A stretch of DNA of 64,000 nt from Pterois miles (Eukaryota > Chordata > Actinopteri > Perciformes > Scorpaenidae), in NCBI GenBank assembly GCA_947000775.1, contig CAMQGK010000001.1, positions 4,949,501 through 5,013,500 of the forward strand. The letters run 5' to 3'. The notes beneath the pieces were generated by a model that was given only the letters and a program-made list of their open reading frames with translations, ran no database searches and had not been told where the DNA came from. Position 1 is the first letter of the stretch. Every line of letters starts with the position of its first letter. Below are positions 1-12,000 of the stretch, one piece after another. The position numbers were made by a program, and so were the translations under genes.

Positions 1-469
1 TAGAACTGAACAGAAGCTGAAGTAAATTAGATTTTTCAAACAGGGAACGTTGCAGAAGCCCTGAGAGGCAAGTGAGGAAAAAAATAATATGTTTTCTAAG
101 TCTGATCTAAATTGTTTTCTCTCATGTTTATGACCTGAGAACAGCTGAAAAAAAGGATTTTGCCTGAATAATATTTCTAAGTTCCTTGAAAAAAAAAATC
201 ATCCATGAAACAAAAAGGTTTGGGTAATAAACCTCATTTCTAAATGGTAAAATTGATAATAAATTAAACATAATTAACGAACAAGGAAACCATCATTATT
301 TGTTTACTAATTATGAGTAATGCTATAATTTATTTATTTCTTTTTGTTGCACACATTATAACATTTTCATATACTATTATATATAAGTATCTGTTAATGA
401 TTAAGATATTATTTGTAAATCTTTAAGAAACGTTTGTAAAACATTTATAAACATTACACAGGTAGATAA

Positions 470-745
470 TTGCAATGCTTTGTTAATGAGTAATAATTGT
501 TATGTAAAAGGCATATAAACATTATTTAGATGGCTATTATGAAGTTGAAACTGCTGATTATAATATCTTGTTAAATGGTTAATAAATACTTTTTTATTAC
601 ATCTATAGATGTGACACTTTGTTAATGATTAGTAATTGGTTTGTAAACCGTCTATGAACATTATTTAGATGGCTACTATAAAGTTGCAACTGATGATAAT
701 CATCAGTACTCTCTTATATGGTTAATAAATACTTTTAGTAGTATC
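470..745. repeat. 139-bp A/T-rich tandem duplication
   Basis: The motif attatttagatggct occurs at 521 and again at 660, a spacing of 139 bp. The surrounding sequence (ttgttaatga...taataattg, tggttaataaatactttt) is repeated in the same order. A more degraded third copy may lie at about 389-470. Confidence 0.75.
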
Positions 746-905
746 TAGAAAGTATCTATCTATTAGTATATTATCTATTAGTATCTAGTCTTTCATTTAT
801 AAATCATTTGGTATCAATATCAAATACTTAATTTAGTATATGAAATGTTATACTGTGTGCAACAATAATCTGTTAATAGATAAAGTACAAATGTAATCAG
901 AATGT

Positions 906-962
906 AAGATAAGATAAGATAAGATATTCCTTTATTAGTCCCACAGTGGAGAAATTCACAAA
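906..962 (-). mobile_element. Non-LTR retroposon 3' tail with (TTATC)n end
   Basis: On the minus strand the sequence reads gaatttctccactgtggg, then ACTAATAAAGG, then repeated TTATC units. This is a 3' tail common in teleost LINE or SINE copies, with an AATAAA signal next to a short tandem repeat end. A related tail with the same (TTATC)n end lies at 22035-22121. The family was not assigned. Confidence 0.6.
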
Positions 963-1377
963 AGAAAGCTGTTCGCGCCCGGTAATTGTTATTGTCTGTT
1001 ATCAGCTGAGACAATATAGTATAATTTATAAATGAATTATTTCATATTACACAAACTAATGAAAAAAATACAAATTATAGCATTACTAATAATATGCAAA
1101 CATTAGAAATGATCATTTAATTGTTTCTTAACAGTAAAAATACAACTAACTCACTTTAGCCTCTTGTGGCTGAAATGGGTATTACTACAACAATAAAGGT
1201 CCACAATTCAAAATGTCTATACAACGCTAAATGACCACATGCACAGCGAAAGGAGTCACTCACACTGAACAACAGAGGATTTATAACACATGTATTGATG
1301 GACTGTATAATTAGTGCAAACTTTACACGTCTTTACAGAGAAGTGTCCACACGTCTGCATCCATAATGTGCTCATAC

Positions 1378-1503
1378 CTATCTCGCCACGTGTGCTCTCG
1401 TCATTGAGGGAGCCGAAAGCGATGGCGGGGAGGAGGATGGCGATGTAGAGGAAGATGGCTGTGGTCATGTACTTCAGCAGGGTTTTATTACTGCCAACTA
1501 TAC
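1378..1503 (-). CDS. slc4a11: slc4a11 exon, first transmembrane segment
   Basis: The acceptor is gtctcccctcag and the donor gtatga. The 126 bp start with GT (completing G309), then encode 41 codons, residues 310-350, and end with one base (phase 1). The hydrophobic core AIFLYIAILLPAIAFGS is membrane helix 1 of the SLC4 fold, preceded by IVGSNKTLLKYMTT and followed by LNDESTRGEI. The FGSLNDE motif is strongly conserved in SLC4A11. The next exon, expected to continue with the reentrant and helix-2 region, lies beyond base 1. Confidence 0.95.
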
Positions 1504-2423
1504 CTGAGGGGAGACAAACACAAACACATGAGTCATATTCACCTCATAATGGAGCGGAGGAGGCTCAACACTTAAATTTCAAAACGAGAAAAACATTAAC
1601 AGAGTTCATCATTCGGTGCCTCCACAGTGTGGAACGTCCAGTTCGTACAGTAAAACCTTTCTACAGAGGCTTACACCACATACTGCCCTTTTAAAAACAC
1701 ACGTAATTTGTTTCGGTTTTCTGCCATCCATCATTTTGTAAGAGCAGTTATCGCTTTTAGCCAAATGATGGATAATTCATTTTGGAAAATAAAAAAACAC
1801 TTTAATTGGGCTCTAATTTGATCACAATGATTTTGATCCTATGACCTTCATCAGATGATTATTATCTGATGACACTCACAAGACACCAGTATGTTGATGT
1901 TACAGCCCGATGAATGTGGCTGATATCATGAAATGAGTAAGGACGGAAAGAGAGCAGCCGAGAAGCTAGAAGACTCCTTAAATGTACTTTTCTCAGTTTT
2001 TTTTTTTTTTTTTAAATCAAGGTCGACTGAATCAATTTATCTGGTTTAATTAAGCAGTTACAGTCACTTAAAACACAGCTTGAAGTGGAGAAAAATAAGC
2101 GTCAGTCCTCTCATATTAACATGTTGGTGTGTGTAACGGCTGGTATCAGAGATTTCTTACGACTTTTTCTTATTTATTCATTGTTTCTTTATGCATGTTA
2201 TACCATATCAGTTATAATCAGCTGTGGTTTTACAACTGTTATTATATTTGGCTATGCATCTTCTATTATAGGTCTATAATACTCCAATAATATTCTAACT
2301 AGTGTGTTTGTATATTTACCCACAGTGTCCATAGTTTTACTTATTATACAACTTTGTTGAATACTTGATTCTGATTGGTCAATCATAGTCTTCTACGGTC
2401 TGTTATTTCTTTATAGCAGACCA

Positions 2424-2928
2424 TTGCTGTATGTGATGTACTGTACACTGTTGCTATGTATAACACTGACCGTTGCTATGTATAACAGACCGTTGCTATG
2501 TATAACACTGACCGTTGCTATGTATAAGACTGACTGTTGCTATGTATAAGACTGACTGTTGCTATGTATAATAGACCGTTGCTATGTATAACAGACCGTT
2601 GCTATGTATAAGACTGACTGTTGCTATGTATAATAGACCGTTGCTATGTATAACAGACCGTTGCTATGTATAACACTGAATGTTGCTATGTGTAACAGAC
2701 CGTTGCTATGTATAACACTGACCGTTGCAATGTATAACAGACTGTTGCTATGTATAACACTGACCGTTGCTATGTATAACAGACTGTTGCTATGTATAAC
2801 ACTGACCGTTGCTATGTATAACACTGTTGCTATGTATAACAGACTGTTGCTATGTATAACAGACTGTTGCAATGTATAACAGACTGTTGCTATGTATAAC
2901 AGACTGTTGCTATGTATAATAGACCGAT
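2424..2928. repeat. Minisatellite, 20-22 bp units (gttgctatgtataac...)
   Basis: More than 20 units share the core gttgctatgtataa, followed by cactgacc, cagacc, gactgact or tagacc, so unit length alternates between 20 and 22 bp. Open frames across it on both strands come from the repeat and are not genes. Confidence 0.95.
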
Positions 2929-3068
2929 AGAGGAGCCTGATAAGACGAGGTCCAAAAAGAGTACCGGCAACTTGTTAGACGTGCCCAAGAAAACGTCACA
3001 GTACGCCAAGGTGTAAAATATAGAGGTGCTGGTACTGCATACCGGTGAGTACCGGCCCATTTCAAGCA
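2929..3068. mobile_element. DNA-transposon-like fragment (gtaccggtgag... end)
   Basis: The segment ends with ataccggtgagtaccggccc and atttcaagcactg, a terminus I recognise from widespread teleost non-autonomous elements. The minisatellite is immediately to its left. No opposite terminus is seen. Confidence 0.4.
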
Positions 3069-3544
3069 CTGTCTTAAAAGCAAAAATAACTTCCTAATTT
3101 CTTGAAATCCACAAACATCTCTGGCAGCAGCTAAAAAAACATCTGCATGTATTCATTTTCCTCTTTTGGAAAATACCAAATTGTAAAGGTCAAGCAGCAT
3201 GTGTACATTTGTTTGACTGATGACAGTAACCTTATCACCCATTTGCTGACAAAGACAATGATTTGATGAGTCAATAAAACCACCAGTCTGCTGAGATTGC
3301 AATGGGAACTTAGGGGCAACGTCCTTGTCTGACGACTTGGGAAATCTTAATAATACTGGACGTAGGGGAACATATGGGAGCAGTAAGACATTTTAGTGGG
3401 AGACAACCCTAGATGTGACACAGATGGAGCGCAGATGTATCCGAGGCAAAGGGTGACAGACAAATGAGGAGCTGCCAGAGGCACCCTGGTGTGGCATAAT
3501 AAGGAAGATGATTCACTTTCACTACAAGTCCGGGTCCGGCCTAC

Positions 3545-3629
3545 CATCTGTGAAGTCAGAGGGGTAGAAAGGCAGTCGGCGGCACAAGTCCTCATAAATC
3601 CCCCGGCCGGCTTTGAAGAAGTCTTTACA
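3545..3629 (-). CDS. slc4a11: slc4a11 exon, juxtamembrane segment (CKDFFKAGRG...)
   Basis: The acceptor is tttcctttctgtccgcag and the donor gtaggc. The 85 bp encode 28 codons plus one base, residues 281-308: CKDFFKAGRGIYEDLCRR followed by LPFYPSDFTD. In mammals the same exon carries CKDF, G-GI-ED, RR-P-YP-DFTDG, so the spacing and anchor residues are preserved. The stretch after CKDF and the I-ED-RR core differ more than the flanking exons do. The segment leads into membrane helix 1. The final G joins GT of the next exon to give G309. Confidence 0.92.
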
Positions 3630-6072
3630 CTGCGGACAGAAAGGAAAAGGTTACAGACTCAGTGTCTGTGTCAGTAGCTGCAGCTTGCAGGTGGAACCAC
3701 GCTGGTGTGCGCCACCTACAGGCAGAAACAGCTCCTGCAAATTGACCCATGCCACCTGCAGCCCTCGAGTGCTCCAACTGAAGTTTTCTTTCTTTTTATA
3801 GATGTAGTTTGTGACATTTGAGGTTTAATTTACTTATAGATAAAGAAAAAGGGTTGGGATGCAGAAACCAAAATTGCAGAAACTAAATCCTATCTTTGGC
3901 AATGAATTTTTGAAAGTTAAACTTGAATTTGATTGAAATGATTTCCACATCTGTTGTTGTTTAGAAAGAGAAATGAATTATACATCAGTTTTTCAAGTCT
4001 TCAAAAGCTTTTTGTTTTCCAGGCACAAACTGATTTTTACTGTAATGGGAAAAAACAAAAAACATTAAAAAATATTTACTTTGACTGATGTGTAATTCAA
4101 GTATGTATTTAGGACAATAACAGTAAATAAATATAGATATTCACTTTTTACCTGAAAAACTCTTACAAGAAGAAAACGTGAGACAATGACAAACAATGAC
4201 AGTAATCTGTGGGAAAATACCCTCAGAACGTAACTAAGAATACAGTGTAGTTGTATGGGAATGTAGTTTTTAGGAGACAGGACTGATCGGTGGCAAAAAT
4301 GGGTATTTGCAGACCTGGTCTGATATTGACTGCACAGCGCCCCCTTGAGGAGAAACTGCAACCAGCTAAACATGAATGAGTGAGTGAATTACAAGCCAGC
4401 TTTTCCTCACTGAAGTATGATGTTTTTGTGAAATTTACATTTGGCTCTGGGGCATTTTGCTAATTTATTATGGTGACCTCCAAAAACTGCAACGGCGCAG
4501 AAACCCTGAGGCTGTGTCCAACTCATAAACTTCCTTCCATCCTGTGCTCTGCTGTGGACAATGACACATTTAGATTAAAAATGACCCATTTGATGATTCA
4601 GCTAAGACACTGGTGATTCCACAGGGGGCTTTCTGAAAGCTGATTTGAATCATCAAATTTAACGAGATAGTCCTAGAAAAGCTTCAATTACGTAACCCAA
4701 AACAAAGTAAGCAGATCAGCGGGGCTGCATTTACATGTACACTTAATAAAGATCCCTGTGTCTCTGCAACGAACAAGAATGACAGAGAGATGACAGCGAC
4801 ATGGAGGGATAGAAGACTTAGTGTATTTATAGAGATGTCAAGAGCAGGATGGCGGGTAAAGAGCCACGTGATTCACGAGGAGGCATGAAGTGCTTCTTAA
4901 AAAGAAGAGCATTCAGGTTACAGAAGATAGCGAGTCCTGACTGAGCTTATTAAGCAAATTATCTAATTACCCAATGTTTCATTTTCTTGTTGAACATAGC
5001 GTTATGCAATTAAATGGAACGGGTGACGAGGGGTTGTGTTGGAAAAGCCCCCGGGAAAATTATTTCTGCCTCATTTGTCGTCTAAAAAAGTTTTTTTTTT
5101 TGGCACAACAAAGCAATTTACCTCAACGTAAACAACCTGAAAACAAACATCTCTTCTTTTCTCCCTTGGCTGGTTTTATGGAGCCACACACGCCTGTTCA
5201 ACACGGACCGTTCAGCCATTAAACCCCTATACATCATGGAATCATTTATTATTACAAGGGAGCCCGGGTGTGGGCTCTGTGTTTGTGTGTGTGGGGCCTG
5301 ATCACCAGCTTTTGGCTCAGGTTCGACAAACAAAAGTCTCAGAGAGGAATTACTGTCCACCTGTTTGCCATTCCTCCTCAACGGTCGATAGAGAGGCAAC
5401 TGGAGGAAAAACAAAAACACAACAACGATTTGGCCTCGTTTTTTTTTTTTCTTTTTAAGTACAGGGAAGTGGTGTGATCTCGCGGGTGGTCTGGATGTGG
5501 AGAAGAAGGTGGTTTCTGCTCTTTCTCATCACTTCCTCTTGATTTCACCTGCTCTCTCTCCCCGTCCGCCATCTCTTCCTCCCCCTCTGTCTGTCCATCT
5601 GTCTGTCTCCATATATCCCGCGTTCACTGAGTGGCACTGAGCCTTACAAGCCCAGGGATAACACCTAACCAAATCCTCCACTTTGAAGAACAAGAAACAC
5701 AAGCGGAAATGTCCGGGAGCCCTGGCCTGTCAACGGCAACATTAGGAGGAGATGCTGGTCTGTGGCATTGAGTCCCGCTGGAGGTGTGTGAGTGTGTTAA
5801 TGTGTGTGTGTGTGTGTACATGCTTGTGTAGCTAAGGGGTGAGGAGCTCTGACAGAACTGTGAGAGATGTAAGGTCATTTGCCCACTGAGGAGGCCTGGC
5901 AGGAGTTGATGCTGATTGATTAGGGGGAGAGAAGAGATGGAGGAGTCCAGCCCAGCCGAGCGAGGAGGAGGGCTGGAAATGACAAAGGAGATGGAAGCAG
6001 ATTTTTTTAGCTGTGACCAGCAGCTGTATTGCTAGCTCTGTTGGACAGTCGGTCGGTTCATGCCAACCTCTG

Positions 6073-6181
6073 AGGGTGCGTTCACACCACACTTGTTTAG
6101 TCTGGTCTAGTCTGGGGGGGGGGGTCTCAGTCCGCGGTCAAGTGAACTCTGGAGCGGTTTGTTTCTGGTGTGAACGCCATT
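6073..6181. mobile_element. Inverted gcgttcacacca motif, DNA-transposon fragment
   Basis: gcgttcacacca at about 6079 is answered by its reverse complement tggtgtgaacgc at about 6168, with G-rich sequence between. A third related end (aggtgtgaag) lies near 6661. Such ends are common in teleost MITEs; the true borders are uncertain and may reach 6680. Confidence 0.45.
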
Positions 6182-7159
6182 CAAACCAATCACAGGAAGC
6201 GTACCATTTCATCATTTCATTGGTTTAAAGAACCTTTCCTCTTTTGGTGAATGGCAAAATGTGGAGCATCAGGAGACAAACCTGGACTCACGGTTTCAGT
6301 CAGATGCCTCCTGAATATCATAGATAACATTACTCAGTTATTCCAAGGTGTATATGAACACCGACGTATGCCAGCATTAATAAAGTATTTAATAACCGCT
6401 GCAGATGAGCTCCATATCAACACCAACATGAAGAGAACCTGACGGTGCTCCATGATTTATGATATCCAGCTAGAAATTAGGAGGTTTATTGTTGTTTTTG
6501 TCTTTTTACCTGCCATCTGTCTGACCAATAATCAAATGACATTTACACCAGTTTTCTTATAATTTCTGGGCTGTTTGAATTTTTCCTTTGTGAACGTAAA
6601 CCAGACCACCTGTAAAACTCAATCATCCTGGTATTGGCTTGGTTCAGGACCCAGGCCTTTAGGTGTGAAGCCAGTGTTTCCCCTAGGTTGACTGGCTGAC
6701 TGCATAAATTAGCCTGGCAGCTAGCGGACTCAGCTCAGTGTTTCCCAATTCATGTTTTTTTAAAAATGATAAACCATCACAACCCAGTTCACAATAGGCC
6801 TAATTTATAAACTGAACTGTCTTTGGGCACGTCTGTCATAGCTCCTCTATTTTTACCTCGTCCAAATCAATGCACCTCCCAACAGAACACCGCAGTTGAA
6901 TTTCAGCCTGCATGCACGTTTTTTAAGCCTAACTTTGTTGAAACAGTGCAGTTAATATTGGCAGCGAGAGAAACAAGTTAGCGGACTGCCGAGTAGTTGA
7001 ATGCTGTCTCTCTGCTCTGCAGTCCACACACTCACACCATGGATGTATAAAAAGAAATGGACACATTATAGGCGGGCTCCTGTGATTCCTGTGAGAGCTG
7101 CTCAGTGGTGCATGAAGCCAAAACGGCTCGACTGCTGAGTGGTAAAAGTAGACTGATCT

Positions 7160-7605
7160 TCTGGTTAGCACTACCACCTCACAGCAAGAGGGTTGCAGGT
7201 TTGAATCCGGCTTGGGGCTTCCACAGTCCAGACATGCAGCTTAATGGTTGACACAAAATTCCCTGTAGGTGTGAATGTGAGCGTGAATGGTTGTCTGTCT
7301 CTATGTGCCCTACGATAGACTGGCGACCTGTGTACCTCTATGTGCCCTACGATGGACTGGCGACCTGTGTACCTCTATGTGCCCTACGATGGACTGGCGA
7401 CCTGTGTACCTCTATGTGCCCTACGATGGACTGCCGACCTGTGTACCTCTATGTGCCCTACGATGGACTGCCGACCTGTGTACCTCTATGTGCCCTACGA
7501 TGGACTGGCGACCTGTGTACCTCGCCTTCGCCCAGTGCCAGCTGGACTTGGCTTCAGCCCCCCCACGACCCCAAATGGGATAAGCAGTTGCAGATGGATG
7601 GATCT
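7160..7605 (+). mobile_element. tRNA-derived SINE (V-SINE-like) with internal expansion
   Basis: The head reads ctggttagcactaccacctc, then acagcaagagggttgcagg, and contains a B-box-like ggtttgaatcc (7198-7208), as in a tRNA promoter. The body has gacatgcagcttaatggttg and gtaggtgtgaatgtgagcg, and the tail runs ggataagcagttgcagatgg. This order matches a very common teleost tRNA-SINE class. Compared with the usual body, a stretch between the B box and ccacagtcca appears deleted, and the gactggcgacctgt segment is amplified six-fold. Confidence 0.8.
7301..7522 (+). repeat. 37-bp x 6 tandem expansion inside the SINE
   Basis: The motif gtgtac recurs at 7330, 7367, 7404, 7441, 7478 and 7515, exactly 37 bp apart each time. 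Units read gatggactggcgacctgtg with tacctctatgtgccctac. The first unit keeps gatagactgg; the fourth and fifth carry ctgccgacc. Because 37 is not a multiple of three, overlapping open frames appear that are not genes. Confidence 0.95.
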
Positions 7606-8506
7606 TCCGGCGACCTTCCGCCTCCCGGTTCTCGCTCCATCCTCGGTCTAGGTCTCATTCACATGAACCGTGGAAGGAAAATAACTCTGGATACAGCTAT
7701 TAGTGCATTTTACAACTTAAATTTTTAAATAGAGCAATTGAACTGTTCATACTGGGAAGTTGATTTATCTCAAAAAAAAAAATATTTGCTGACTTACAGT
7801 CGTCTCCTTCTCGATGGAAGTCTATGGGGGAAAAGTCTTTTTGGGCCCAATGGCATCACGTGACGAACACGGACGTTGTAGTACCACCGTTTGGCACACA
7901 CAGATAAGAGAAACTAGCGCGACAGTAAATGACAGCAATATGCAGTTAAGACTCTCACTGAGCTGAATTGAAACGAGTGCACATAAATTAGGTAAATAAA
8001 ATATTTACTTTCTTTGTTTTGTGGGTCGGGCTGCAGTGGTAGGGAATCACTGACGGTCAAACTCACGAACCGTTTCTCATAGACACTTGTTGGAGGCATT
8101 GATGGCCTCAGCAATGAGTTCCTTTTTCATTTTGCCGTGGGGGTCAAGTGTTACTGAGGTTGTGTGTGTGAATGCATGCTCGTATGTGGTCGCAGCTATT
8201 GCAAACTCAAAAGACATTTCTCTGCAGAGCCCTGAAAAGGAATGAGATGACGAGAAGTAAGTGACGGGTGAAGGAGGAAGAAGCATTCGGAAAATACCTC
8301 ATGCCTGACATGAAGAGGAAAATTAGCGAGTGCTAACCAATCACAAGCTTCATCTCAGGGCACTGGGATGACTCATGATGCCATCATGTGAATGCATGCT
8401 GCTTCAGAATGGGTGGAAATGTGCCTCATCGCCTAACACTGAAAGGCTGTGCACACTGGATATACTGCTCACATGCACACAGAGACACATAAACGCCGCT
8501 GCCCAC

Positions 8507-8716
8507 CTTGAGGGGCTTGTGACTGCGGGGGTCGGTCTCCTCCTTCCCCAGAGCGGTGGGCTGCTGGTTGGTCGCCGTCAGCTGGTGCCTCTGGAACACC
8601 AGCGCCTCCTTAAACTCCTCCTGCGTCTTCGTCTCCAGCAGCTTCTGCCTGAAGGAGATGTCAGAGAAGAGGGTGGCGAACGTCCTGCCCAGCTCCATCG
8701 CCGTCTTGGTGCTTTT
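8507..8716 (-). CDS. slc4a11: slc4a11 exon (KSTKTAMELGRTFATLFSD...)
   Basis: The acceptor is gctgtcccacag and the donor gtgggc; 210 bp give exactly 70 codons in phase 0 on both sides, residues 211-280. The conserved half reads KSTKTAMELGRTFATLFSD then ISFRQKLLETKTQEEFKEAL. This is the last conserved piece of the cytoplasmic domain. The rest (VFQRHQLTATNQQP onward) is a polar linker, variable in the family, that leads to the membrane domain. The start at AAA after the acceptor agrees with the KM/KSTKTAM junction known in SLC4A11. Confidence 0.95.
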
Positions 8717-10994
8717 CTGTGGGACAGCATGTGGAAGAGGTGGTGCATTAAAAGAATGAAAGCAGTGGCTTGTTTTGTTAAACCTGAATTAAACCAGTGG
8801 AGACAAACTGTAATAAGAATTGATAACATAGGATCACTTTATGGATATGGTGAATATTTTTAGGCATCAAGCAGACATTAGCATTCATTTGGATTTGGGT
8901 TTGTGTCCAGCTGATGAAGGAAAGTCCAGCATTCACTCTGCTTTCAGCTCTGTTTTTCGTCTCCTCCACTTTTGCTGCTAAAGTTCCCACTTTCTTTGCC
9001 AGCTTACTGCTAAAAGTCTGTTTTCGGTTAAAGGCAAGTGTGATTTTAGAGCTTTTCAGAGAAAACAGCTGCCGAGTGTGGCGGGAAATGGTGCTGATGA
9101 GAGCGATGAGAGTGAATCAAACCATTAAAACCAAAACAATATGATGAAAGATGCTGCAACGCTCTATTGAGCCAAGGGGAACTTGAGTTAAATTGTAATT
9201 TTCTGTGGGTTTGCCATTGGCCTCTTTCATATTACACAAACTAATTTAATCCATTTTTAATATAAAACTATTGCAACGTTTTGAGTGTTGAACCATTTAA
9301 TTCAAACTGAATGCTTTAAATATAAAAAACACCTAAAAATGGAAGTGTATCAAGTGTAAAACATAGTTTGCAAATATGTGTCCAGGAACATTTTCACTTT
9401 CTCACGACCCCCCCCCAATGCCTAAACATGATAACAACACATCTACACAGGGATTTAGTCACAATAAGTAATAAAAATTAAAAAGAAAAACGAAAAAAAT
9501 AAATAAATAACTAAAAAATAGTGCCAAAAACACAAAATTAATAAAATAAAACATACAAATTAATTACTTAACACTGTGCAAAGGAAAATATACATATACA
9601 TGCTTTGAAACATAAACACATTTAGATTTATTTTGGATATCTTGATTTGATTCACTGGATGAGCCAAAAGCACACTCTGGTAGATTTTTGTATAAACTGC
9701 CTGGTTGGTTCAACTCTGAGGAAAATGTATAAAAGCATGAAAATATAAAAGCAATCAAGATTCAAGACAAAAAAACATCAATGTTTAGTTGCAAAACATA
9801 CTTTACAAAATGACCCAAAGCCTCAAGCTTTGCTGCTGAATGCAGTGCTGGAGAAATAAATCTGGTCTGGATATTCTAAACATTACTATTATAGATGTGG
9901 TATGTTTGGAGCTGTGTGTTTTGGGGGGCTTTTGTCTATAATCCCACATCTGTTACAAATAATGCAGTCACCAGTCACATAGCGATGGTAATAATGTCCT
10001 GGGAGGCTCTGAGACAGTGTGCCAGGGAAGCCTTGTTAGCCAGGTGGTGATGATACCAACATAGCCGGGCTCAGTGCGTACAGCAGCAGCTGCAGCAAAC
10101 AGAATAACTAAAGCCTTTAAGCTTTCTCACAGTGGTAACTGAATTTCAACCAGAGCGGAGAGAATGCATCTCGATTAATCTGAAGGCTCTGTTTCTGTGT
10201 GAAGGACCTTCACTGAGACTAAAGGCAGCTCTGTAAAGCTGTGAGCTTTGAGATGAACAGTAACTTTAGCAACCTAACATGCTGGTGTGGATGAAAAAAA
10301 GTTTTTGACCTGAAGATGACGCGAGATTAAAAAATCAGGGGATCATCAAAGTGATTACAATTCATCCAGACGGGTAACCACTGCCGGCGGCAGCCGATTT
10401 TCTGGATTCATGCGAAATCAGGCGGTGCGACGAAAACTCAAGTATTTCTACTAATTTTGGGGGTAATGCGATTGGGTTGCAACGGCTGCCAGGAGTACTG
10501 AAAAAAACAAAAACAATAAAAAACACATTGGCCTGCAGCAAAAAAGTAGAAACAGAATTCACTTCAGGAGAAATGCAACCCAACGCCGTGCTACGGCCGT
10601 GGCCAGTCATGTAACCGACGATCCAGAGCGGTACAACCCAGCCATGAGGGTTGGGAGACCTCTGCACAACCCTGATCTTGTATAAATACAGGGAGGAGCT
10701 TGACCAATACGTGGGGGTGTTAAGACAGTCGGCAATTTTCATGACTTGATTCATCATGACAGAGTTATTTGACACGGAAGTTCAACAAAAGAGCTTTAAG
10801 CCTACAATAGACCACAAGGCAATAAAAGAAATATCATTCATGTGCAGCAGCACTGATAACATACATCTAAAACGCAATCCAAGAGGTGCATTTATTCCAT
10901 ATGCATAGTCAACTGTGCATTGGTAATAATATTCTAGACACAGTTCAGAATGCAACAGCTCCAGCAGGGACCCAAACTTCCCTTTCCCAAGCCA

Positions 10995-11400
10995 CATTAA
11001 CCAGCTCTGCCTGGGGGATCCCGAGGCATTCCCAGACCAGTATGGAGATATAATCTCTCAGTCTAGTCCTGGGTCTTCTCCGTGGCCTCGTCCCAGCTGG
11101 TCATGCCTGGAACACCTCCCTAGGGAGGCGCCCAGGGGGCATCCTTAACAGAACCACCTCAACTGGCTCCTTTCAACGCAAAGGAGCAGCGGTTCTACTC
11201 CGAGTCCCTCACTTCATCCCGGCTGAGCTTCATACCCTATCTCTAAGGGGGACACAAGCCACCCTCCTGAGAAAACCCTTTTTGGCTGCTTGTACCCCCA
11301 ATCTAGTTCTGTCGGTCATGAACGAAGACTGACCAGTAGATCGAGAGCTTTGCCTTCCGGCTCAGTTCTCTTTTTGTCACAACGGTGCAGTAAAACGAAT
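10995..11400 (-). pseudogene. LINE reverse-transcriptase ORF relic (C-terminal end)
   Basis: On the minus strand the translation includes RPRTRLRDYISILVWECL then GIPQAEL, resembling the C-terminal end of ORF2 in common teleost non-LTR retrotransposons. In-frame stops upstream (for example after REVFQA) show that it is dead. The family (L2, Rex or RTE type) is not assigned. Confidence 0.6.
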
Positions 11401-11487
11401 GCAAACCCAGACGTACTTGAACTCCTTCACTTGGGGTCATTATGATAGTAGCTGCATCATCAACAGGTGTGCTAAATCAATAAAAGC

Positions 11488-11492
<5 letters not shown>

Positions 11493-11543
<51 letters not shown>
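11493..11543. repeat. (TA)n microsatellite
   Basis: About 25 TA dinucleotides, interrupted once near 11516, are visible. Confidence 0.95.
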
Positions 11544-11547
<4 letters not shown>

Positions 11548-11689
11548 CTAAAGCAATATGACAATGTGATATATTAGTTTAGGCGTTTAGTTGCTCTGTG
11601 AATAAATGATAAAACTTCTAAAGACCCAAACCAAGTTCCTGTCTTACTGTTCACCTGGTGATTAAAGTGAAGGGCGTTAGCCTCAAAGC

Positions 11690-12000
11690 TAGCAACAACT
11701 TTGGCCCAAGGTCACTAAAGTTGGACCAGCTATTCACATTTTAGTGACAAGCCACATTGGTGGAGCGTTTGCTGAGTCAAGTGTGACACCAAGCGGTAAA
11801 ATTTGGGATATTTGGCCCAGCCCTAATGTCAACCTCATGGTGGCACTGGAGGAAAAGTCAGGGGATCACCAGAGTTACTGGGGTACATCCACCAGAAACC
11901 ATGAGCGTCTGCAAGTTTTAGTCTAGTTAACGTTGAGATGTGAGAAATCTGACCTGCTGGTGGCCCTAAAGGCAGAGTCAAAGGAATAACATATTCAGTA
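11690..12000. repeat. Dispersed teleost repeat fragment
   Basis: The run caacctcatggtggcactgg followed by aggaaaagtcaggggatcac resembles a common fish repeat. Related pieces lie near 46100-46250 (catggtggctctacaggaaa). Borders are unclear. Confidence 0.45.

Larger units (their letters stand above)
1..1377. other. Intron 3' of the TM1 exon (partial)
   Basis: This is A/T-rich intron with a 139-bp tandem duplication (about 470-745) and a LINE-type 3' tail (906-962). No further slc4a11 exon is seen, so the next coding exon must lie outside the window. Confidence 0.8.
1504..3544. other. Intron between the TM1 and juxtamembrane exons
   Basis: The 2.0-kb intron contains a minisatellite (2424-2928) and, directly after it, a short DNA-transposon-like fragment. 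The remainder is unique A/T-rich sequence in which I see nothing else. Confidence 0.8.
3630..8506. other. Intron between the juxtamembrane and FRQKLLET exons
   Basis: This 4.9-kb intron holds a transposon-like inverted motif (6073-6181), a SINE with an expanded internal repeat (7160-7605), short GT and T runs, and otherwise unique sequence. Open frames here (for example 4065-4373 minus) lack splice context or recognisable protein. Confidence 0.75.

Noticed and set aside
2624..2879. Open frames on both strands with repeated LLYIATV or LLLCITLTVAMYN
   Set aside because: They are readings of the 20-22 bp minisatellite.
7198..7208. tRNA gene suggested by a B-box-like sequence
   Set aside because: No cloverleaf can be drawn; it is the tRNA-related head of a SINE.
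7287..7728. Overlapping plus-strand frames of about 98-145 codons with repeated CPTMDWRPVYLYVPYDGL
   Set aside because: They arise from six 37-bp units inside a SINE.
10362..10775. 137-codon minus-strand open frame
   Set aside because: No recognisable domain, no splice sites in slc4a11 phase, and next to repeat sequence; possibly a transposon remnant but not supportable.
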